64,000 nucleotides of DNA, taken from the NCBI RefSeq assembly GCF_964199965.1, contig NZ_CAXMZT010000014.1, forward strand, positions 17,813 through 81,812, read 5' to 3'. Of the stretch, positions 62,801 to 64,000 are shown one piece after another. Source of the DNA: JAFIFT01 sp020051095 (GTDB lineage: Bacteria > Pseudomonadota > Gammaproteobacteria > Legionellales > Legionellaceae). Position 1 is the stretch's first letter. The number at the start of each line of letters is the position of its first letter. The translations under genes were made by a program, and so were the position numbers. Below the pieces are notes generated by a model. It saw only the letters and a list, made by a program, of their open reading frames with translations, did not search any database and had not been told where the DNA came from.

Positions 62801-64000
62801 GCGCGCACTCAAGGACAACAATGAATCGAAGTTTGCTGAAATCATAGGGGGCGATAAAGGCAAACAGAAAGTGTCTGAAAGTGTGGTCGATTTTTTAGTA
62901 GAAAATCTCCATCAACCACGCCTGTTAGAATTATTAGCGAAAAAATATGATCTAAACGAATTATGCCAACTTGCTTTCAGACAAAAACAATATGGCGCGG
63001 TGGGGTTTTTGTTAGAACATTTCGGTGAATCCGATTGGCCTATTTCACCAACCACTGAGGAAAAAAATCGCATCGTGATAGACTATCTTTCAGCGAAAGA
63101 AAGTCAGTCAAAGGATAAAGATGTTCGCGAAAGCCTCTTTGCATTATTAATTAAGTCATCCCCTAAAAATCAGTTTGCCAACATGATGCAACGCTTCAAC
63201 CAAAAGGTATTTACTACCATTGTTCACATCGAAGAAGGTATGATTAAAAACAAACGGGATTTAGGTGGAAAAATCTATCGGTACTCCCTCAGCTTAAAGG
63301 ATTTTAAAAATGCCATCGCGTTAATCCATGAGGAAATGGATAATTTAAGAAACATCATTTCAAAAAAAGGCATTGATTTGAAAAAGCCTTTACAAGATGA
63401 GAATGCATTCGACTCAATCATCCATATTAAAAAACTCATGGCCGCAAATGACATTACCAGCGACCATTACCTTGAAAAAAACGACGTTCTTTTATTGGAG
63501 CAAATCACGACTAACCCTCGGTTAGAAACGATTGTTGATATTGAGCAGCGCCTCTATGCCTTCACCCACCATTTTGGCATTAAAAAAGATGCCAATGACC
63601 CTCTCGATGGATGGCCAAATGATGATAAACGTCGCTTCTTCGAATTGATGGCTGAATTAGATAGTGCGATGAGCTGGAACAAATTAAAAGACGATTTTTT
63701 GATACCAGATTTACAATTTGCAATGGAACATTATCGTTCAATTTTCAATGCCGATTCCCTATTGTCAACAAAAGAAAGCCAAACAGACTTGGGAAGGAAA
63801 GATGAAACGACTGATCATTTAGAAGAAGAGCAACAGCATAAGCAACAAGAAGAGCAACAGCATAAGCAACAAGAAGAGCAACAGCATAAGCAACAAGAAG
63901 AGCAACAGCATAAGCAACAAGAAGAGCAACAGCGTAAGCAACAAGAAGAGCAACAGCGTAAGCAACAAGAAGAGCAACAGCGTAAGCAACAAGAAGAGCA
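59874..64000 (+). CDS. Giant effector-like protein with C58-like cysteine-protease N terminus (partial at right edge)
   Basis: The reading frame opens at 59874 (MPAQAQII) and remains open for over 1,375 codons to the window end, so its C terminus is not seen. Residues 24-38 contain FNRGGVCSGLSALY. Candidate catalytic residues are C30 in GVCSGLS, H142 or H144 in RSHNHVVNV and D159 in VVYDSNYK, a Cys/His/Asp order and a His-Asp spacing (15-17) like C58 peptidases (YopT/AvrPphB type). Residues about 200-1300 are almost entirely helical with ankyrin-like pairs (GNIEALEWVL). From residue 1320 there are 8-residue repeats, a predicted coiled coil. There is no signal peptide. A Dot/Icm effector is the leading inference; a large scaffold is the alternative. 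Confidence 0.78.
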   Translation, partial: MPAQAQIINKVNRIFRHNRRDFEFNRGGVCSGLSALYTKYALQNREDKFFLLLNQVNTLPDDYQLGTTSEIDRFLLDVKIAFNPSRYTGGEIQQSDVEKYININNVPPHNEFNFGLICSSSKWEKIFEQIKRDKRDIHVRSHNHVVNVSFKNGNYVVYDSNYKVDTKKFANEKDLVKELTQCFGIDEKEMGLSLRVFSNPMYPKCTDYPTIESLHKILEESPAEPLYKTIVVDNMPTHSLVYANKSRDRVTTNRLMNHLDLDADYIASELRSPFFLEQVLSLSDTKRKQLLLEKGIQVNLGAGNAPLLNQYLSEYLKRFPKLDAKSLAPLLISSLQYLKTPSNFEFHGVGDYSAILDLMRKILSEKELAENKTVILNLSLLTILHQIALCETPTVPFTLSTPAELAQQIQHAAANNQHQLLQSLLKLKDTLSDSDDIFTETVAKHIDAESMRLLLEANIKTNPKILAHLFQRNDKYIFEQYVNTVLKESSQPLVTDNLFEKIGNVRRIDILIAMRQNQLIKQRWGNPINNPTAQDLQDALFTAIITGNQDIVTFIKQQFQNKKFLIDKAALFFLVDEAFKNERYEQLEALASLDISLYHYAETKTNTISNRFSNIYHLYLDTGKLNYLMHGINVLSDEDRHVVFRNLLFKNNQEIIDALVKDYTVELTQYINLQLETALTKNDTNATKPLNAAANKLPIDVLKSWLSQKDTDTQHQLIKQLFDSKQNLLGAKLLEAYKALHSNPAPWMNNRRAIWQSAIDGKNEYGAYALMQKFPGDYGDEKDYQPLLDHDMLKGLAAIIKNKTAFVSFSKPFLQSMMAKALEKKHGELISNLINQYAVDQLYAGSATELCQQLISTKQPSLLKELSNENFLGAIDFNTLYQHCCQTGNIEALEWVLTHDVTLANEIKRQGLEVLFKGKNYNQVMDWVYQTGNSHLYQLIIKLKYPHPKQSLLNSIEKPILDPKLQKTNLYLNMLERALKDNNESKFAEIIGGDKGKQKVSESVVDFLVENLHQPRLLELLAKKYDLNELCQLAFRQKQYGAVGFLLEHFGESDWPISPTTEEKNRIVIDYLSAKESQSKDKDVRESLFALLIKSSPKNQFANMMQRFNQKVFTTIVHIEEGMIKNKRDLGGKIYRYSLSLKDFKNAIALIHEEMDNLRNIISKKGIDLKKPLQDENAFDSIIHIKKLMAANDITSDHYLEKNDVLLLEQITTNPRLETIVDIEQRLYAFTHHFGIKKDANDPLDGWPNDDKRRFFELMAELDSAMSWNKLKDDFLIPDLQFAMEHYRSIFNADSLLSTKESQTDLGRKDETTDHLEEEQQHKQQEEQQHKQQEEQQHKQQEEQQHKQQEEQQRKQQEEQQRKQQEEQQRKQQEE
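63831..64000 (+). repeat. 24-bp coding tandem repeat, at least seven units
   Basis: Seven consecutive 24-bp units encode QQHKQQEE in the first four copies and QQRKQQEE in the last three, and an eighth begins at 63999. The sequence then leaves the window. The unit length keeps the frame. The repeat forms a Gln/Glu-rich coiled coil. Only the H/R codon (CAT versus CGT) distinguishes the two blocks, indicating recent expansion. Confidence 0.95.

Noticed and set aside
63831..64000. Possible CRISPR array or non-coding satellite
   Set aside because: The 24-bp units have no spacers and translate in frame with the giant ORF.

Overview
This window looks like a chromosomal segment of a Legionella-type gammaproteobacterium. 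The evidence is AT-leaning DNA, a Legionella/Coxiella-like set of redox and cytochrome-oxidase assembly genes, a gspL-gspM pair lying apart from other type II secretion genes (as lspLM does in Legionella), a DsbA2/Com1-like oxidoreductase, and three long genes resembling Dot/Icm effectors. The assignment is an inference from gene content; no rRNA is present to confirm it.

Layout. 0.1-3 kb: a repeat-bearing, effector-like protein, a fatty-acid desaturase and a hairpin element. 3-9.6 kb: an MFS transporter, a DsbA, MltA, a YhhN protein, RdgB and a TPR-methyltransferase fusion. 9.7-15.2 kb: a CSS/EAL c-di-GMP phosphodiesterase facing an oxidase-assembly operon (SURF1, thioredoxin-like protein, CtaA, CtaB, SCO). 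15.3-19.4 kb: nudE-mdh, hemW and a secreted papain-like protease. 19.6-26.2 kb: argS, a SPOR protein, a copper-type P1B ATPase with altered catalytic motifs, and proS. 26.5-38 kb: an orphan 508-aa protein, yejF, CsiV, a redox and membrane group (flavin disulfide reductase, TVP38, DsbA2-like), a YgjP-type protease, uvrD and two small orphans. 38-45.4 kb: argCJBFGH with divergent argR. 45.4-56.6 kb: a DnaA-box-like cluster, an amino-acid permease, mutS, tamAB, hemB and an FtsJ-fold methyltransferase. 56.8-64 kb: tRNA-Leu(CAA), mltB, gspLM and a giant ORF running off the right edge.

How the genes work together. The arg cluster is one transcription unit in which all five gene junctions are 4-nt ATGA overlaps, read divergently from argR. 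The gap between them holds two well-formed pairs of ARG-box-like palindromes. argD and argA are absent here, so ArgJ is expected to supply acetyl groups by recycling or synthesis. The SURF1-to-SCO operon builds heme A and the CuA site of cytochrome oxidase. TamA/TamB, MltA/MltB, LspL/LspM and the two DsbA-type proteins all serve the cell envelope and secretion.

The strongest leads are four. First, the giant right-edge ORF has Cys/His/Asp spacing like a C58 (YopT/AvrPphB-type) protease, a long helical body and a 24-bp coding tandem repeat. Second, the 466-aa left-edge protein combines LRR-like segments, a 9-residue repeat and a C-terminal hydrophobic hairpin. Third, the P1B ATPase has TGE changed to TGH and DKTGT changed to DLNGT. 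Fourth, there is a cluster of DnaA-box-like sites between argR and the permease. Several palindromic intergenic elements, some present in two copies, are also recorded.
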